Shown here in pieces: positions 41,857-44,089 of a DNA stretch of 44,089 bases. Source of the DNA: Perkinsus marinus ATCC 50983 (Eukaryota > Perkinsozoa > Perkinsida > Perkinsidae); the NCBI RefSeq assembly GCF_000006405.1, contig NW_003214849.1:5629-49717 (forward strand), given 5' to 3'. Position numbers and translations under genes: made by a program. Positions within the stretch are counted from its first letter, which is position 1; the number at the start of each line of letters is the position of its first letter. A model generated the notes under the pieces. The model was given only the letters and a program-made list of their open reading frames with translations, was not told where the DNA came from and did no database searches.

Positions 41857-42750
41857 CTCTTGGATCCACGCCGAGGTCGTAGATCGCATTCGAGTATCCT
41901 ATGTCTGAGCTCTCGTAGTTCGATCTAGCAAGTAGCGGTACCTGAAAAACAACGCTGAACTTTACGCCACACAACCTAAGTCGAGTAGCTCAGAGTCTGT
42001 AACAGTAAACACGAACACTGCCTCCAATGGAGAAGGTGACTTCGAGGAAAACTCTCTATCGCAGACAGCACTGATGTCCCCGGTAATTTGCTCAGTACTA
42101 CAGTCACGGCAGCTAAGGACTAAAGATTGTGAAAGTCGCACACACTTACAACAAGGATGAGCTTATTGGGATTCAAGCCAGCTTTGACGGCATTCTTGAT
42201 CAGGTCTTCGGCGAAACGATCCGTATTGAAGGCTTCTACCTCCTTCTGAAAAACTGGTCACAACATAATAACGGCACTATCGACCATCTCTGCTATTCCA
42301 TTCATTCTCTGCCAGTCACTTGGTAAGATGGATAGCCTAGCATGCAGGAATAACGGTTGGAGCTAGTGACCAGAACATGGCCCATGTTTCATGGATTCCC
42401 ATGCACCGAGTTATTTGCTGACTCACTTCAAGCATGCCCGTACGTTGAGCTCCTTGATTGCCTCAATGAGCTCCTTAAAAAGTGGGTATTCACTGGGATC
42501 AGTTGATAACTGTAAACCCACTTGAAAACCGTCAACAGGATAATCTTTCAGGAATTTGCTGGCACTCTTCAAGAAAGTAGCTTTATCAAGGGTCTTGGGC
42601 AAATAGAACCGCGTGTCAGCAAATATCTCTCCCGCCGAGCTGAAAGCTATTCGCGCCAGATTTGAGAAGGTAGCTGAAATAGTAATCCCAAGTATAGTTG
42701 ACAGCCGGGAGCGTGTGGTCAAAGCTTTCGGGGGCTTCTTTAATATTCCC
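41857..42750 (-). pseudogene. Truncated GH18-like gene, unit C
   Basis: Homology to units A and B starts abruptly at 41857 inside the last exon, so about two thirds of exon 3 is missing. Exon 2 (about 42136-42321) is whole. Exon 1 (about 42430-42750) has lost roughly 110 bp in the middle (the GEILADTRFYLPK side joins directly to the YYFNYLL side) and its 5' end including the signal peptide; the sequence then jumps to the intergenic phrase CTAGTTACCTGCC. It is a dead copy. Confidence 0.75.
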
Positions 42751-42858
42751 CTAGTTACCTGCCTCCCCACAAGCGCGATAACTTGAGGTCACTATGGCGC
42801 AGTTCTACTGTGCCGATACAGTGCGAAATACTGATAGAATGCTCGAACAAGTGAGGGG

Positions 42859-42880
42859 AGATCAACTTGATCTGATCAAG
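42859..42880. repeat. Canonical palindromic scar (core GATCAA), unit C only
   Basis: A+GATCAA, C, TTGATC, T, GATCAA+G. Exact rule. Units A (30963-30970) and B (36920-36927) both have the plain 8-mer AGATCAAG, so the 14 nt were gained in C. Confidence 0.95.
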
Positions 42881-43436
42881 TGAAGTACGCGCGCTGATAA
42901 AACAAATTCGTTAGCTCTTAGATATATGCAATCGGGTCACGGTAGTCACGTGCCGAGGAAACAGGCACCTCATGAGCCGATTGATGTGACGAACTTGATC
43001 ATCAACCGTGGGGATAGTCTAGACAGTACCCGCCCAGTTGAGGAAGCCGCACATTTTCTACGACCACAGAGCTCGAGTGAGCACAGCAGGAGGCAGACCG
43101 AACCGCCAGCCGGGACCCGCTTCCGCGAAGGGGGCTGATAAGATTTCAGTTGACTCAACAACACCTGGAATGGGCATGGTCGGGGTCGAGGTTTCTCCAT
43201 GAAATGTATTTGGTAACAATAGTGAATGATGACCTTGTTGCTGATACACAAACGGAGTGATGGTCCATCACTGATGGTATTAATGATATTTCTTCTGAGT
43301 GGACACTCCCCGCTAGTAATAATGTCGTGAATGTCTCGCAGGATGACAAGAACGCTCGGTAGATGATCTAACCTTGAACTCGATAAAAAATGCCAAAAAC
43401 GAGCCATTTTTGATCTACTCGTGAGCCATATTTTGG

Positions 43437-43458
43437 GCGGCAGGCTGCCGCCGGCAGC
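43437..43458. repeat. Canonical palindromic scar (core CGGCAG), unit C copy
   Basis: Same scar as 32014-32035, inherited by both units. It is listed for completeness and not counted again among independent events. Confidence 0.9.
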
Positions 43459-43508
43459 GTGGTGGAAGGATTTTCCATGCAGCTTTCCTTTCGAAGTCAT
43501 AGCCTCCG

Positions 43509-44030
43509 TCGATGAGTCGCCGACAGTGAGTCTCCGTGCAGTCCTGCCAGAACTGTCCTGGGTTACCCAGTACTACTAGGGGAAGAATAGTGGTTATTAT
43601 TCTCGAGAAGGTTTATCATACTTTCTTTCCGGGAATTCCCGCTAGGGAAGAGTTGCATTTGTCGCTGATGGGTTACACTGCCGCAGCATGCATTGGTACG
43701 ACTACAGACATACAAATCTCCACGTTTCACGTGACGGTCACAATGGTTTCACGAGATCCCAAGGGTTTCCAGGATGGATTAAGATGGGTCTTGAAATGAT
43801 TCGAAGTCCTCAAACAGAAAGGTGCACGATGAGATGATCCGTTGGAGCACTCTCGGTCGGTCGGAGTAGCTCCGGCCGACCGAGTCGCAGCGTGAGAAGC
43901 GAGTGGTCTAGTAGTGGCGGCCTTCATATCTAAACGCAACAACATCCGAACATTCAAGGAAAGAAAACGTAGCATATTGCTCTAGAGTCTAGACCCATCC
44001 CACAACCGGCCGCTCGATTTCGTCATTGGC
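43509..44030. other. Unit C copy of the 524-bp segment
   Basis: It appears identical to 38069-38458 base for base over its first ~390 bp, including the 87-codon + frame (43536-43799) and the hairpin. It then differs by a few small indels. The flanking DNA of B and C differs clearly more (for example TCCCTGTCGTGTTCC against TCCATGCAGCTTTCC just before it). Confidence 0.6.
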
Positions 44031-44089
44031 AAGGTGATGAGCCAAAGCTTTCACTCTTGATCGCTACTCGAGCCACAACGAGGCTTGCA

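Larger units (their letters stand above)
42751..43508. other. Intergenic part of unit C, shortened
   Basis: It matches unit B 36815-38068 but jumps from GCTTCCGCGAAG (43128) to GCTGATAAGATTTCAG, losing about 540 bp. It holds two canonical scars, one private to C and one shared with A. Confidence 0.6.

Overview
The window looks like nuclear DNA of a perkinsid (Perkinsus or a close relative). The main evidence is a 22-nt stretch on the minus strand (9527-9548) that matches the Perkinsus/dinoflagellate trans-spliced leader, with a diverged second copy at 16553-16574. Intron-rich genes, a plant-type membrane pyrophosphatase and secreted lineage-specific proteins fit. This placement comes from memory of these families; no search was run. 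Two runs of 100 N (12022-12121, 30736-30835) are assembly gaps.

Layout. 0.5-2.9 kb: a seven-exon RluA/RPUSD4-type pseudouridine synthase (+). 4.0-5.2 kb: a multi-exon membrane protein (-). 5.9-6.4 kb: a decayed hAT transposase. 8.8-9.2 kb: an intronless secreted protein (-) with a spliced-leader relic upstream. 12.1-13.6 kb: an EF-hand protein (-) cut by a gap. 13.6-24 kb: mostly non-genic, with palindromes, repeats and scattered exon-like pieces. 24.05-26.23 kb: an intact single-exon H+-pyrophosphatase (+). 27.4-28.5 kb: a U-box/zinc-ribbon protein (-). 28.9-44.1 kb: a segmental array of three related units (A, B, C), each carrying a GH18 chitinase-like gene with a lost active site. A and B also carry a secreted-protein gene. 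Unit B is whole; A is partly hidden in a gap and its secreted gene is broken; C is a truncated relic.

Most unusual feature. Throughout the non-genic DNA, and inside several exons, are 22 copies of a palindromic scar that obeys one exact rule. An 8-mer Y (bases a to h) is replaced by a..g, then the full reverse complement of Y, then b..h: a 14-nt insertion made only from the local 8 bases. All 22 obey the rule at every position. Five loci are confirmed by comparing units A, B and C, where one unit has the scar and another has the plain 8-mer. The scars have 8 bp at their core, the same length as hAT target-site duplications. They also carry the complemented flanking bases of classical hAT excision footprints. 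The window holds both a hAT transposase fossil and a ~190-bp MITE family with hAT-like CAGTG ends, one copy with a near-perfect 8-bp duplication. The working interpretation is that these are hAT excision scars in which the flanking hairpin was opened exactly 8 nt in, giving a large class of frame-shifting insertions. Longer single-base-centred palindromes (arms 13-17) probably belong to the same or a related process.
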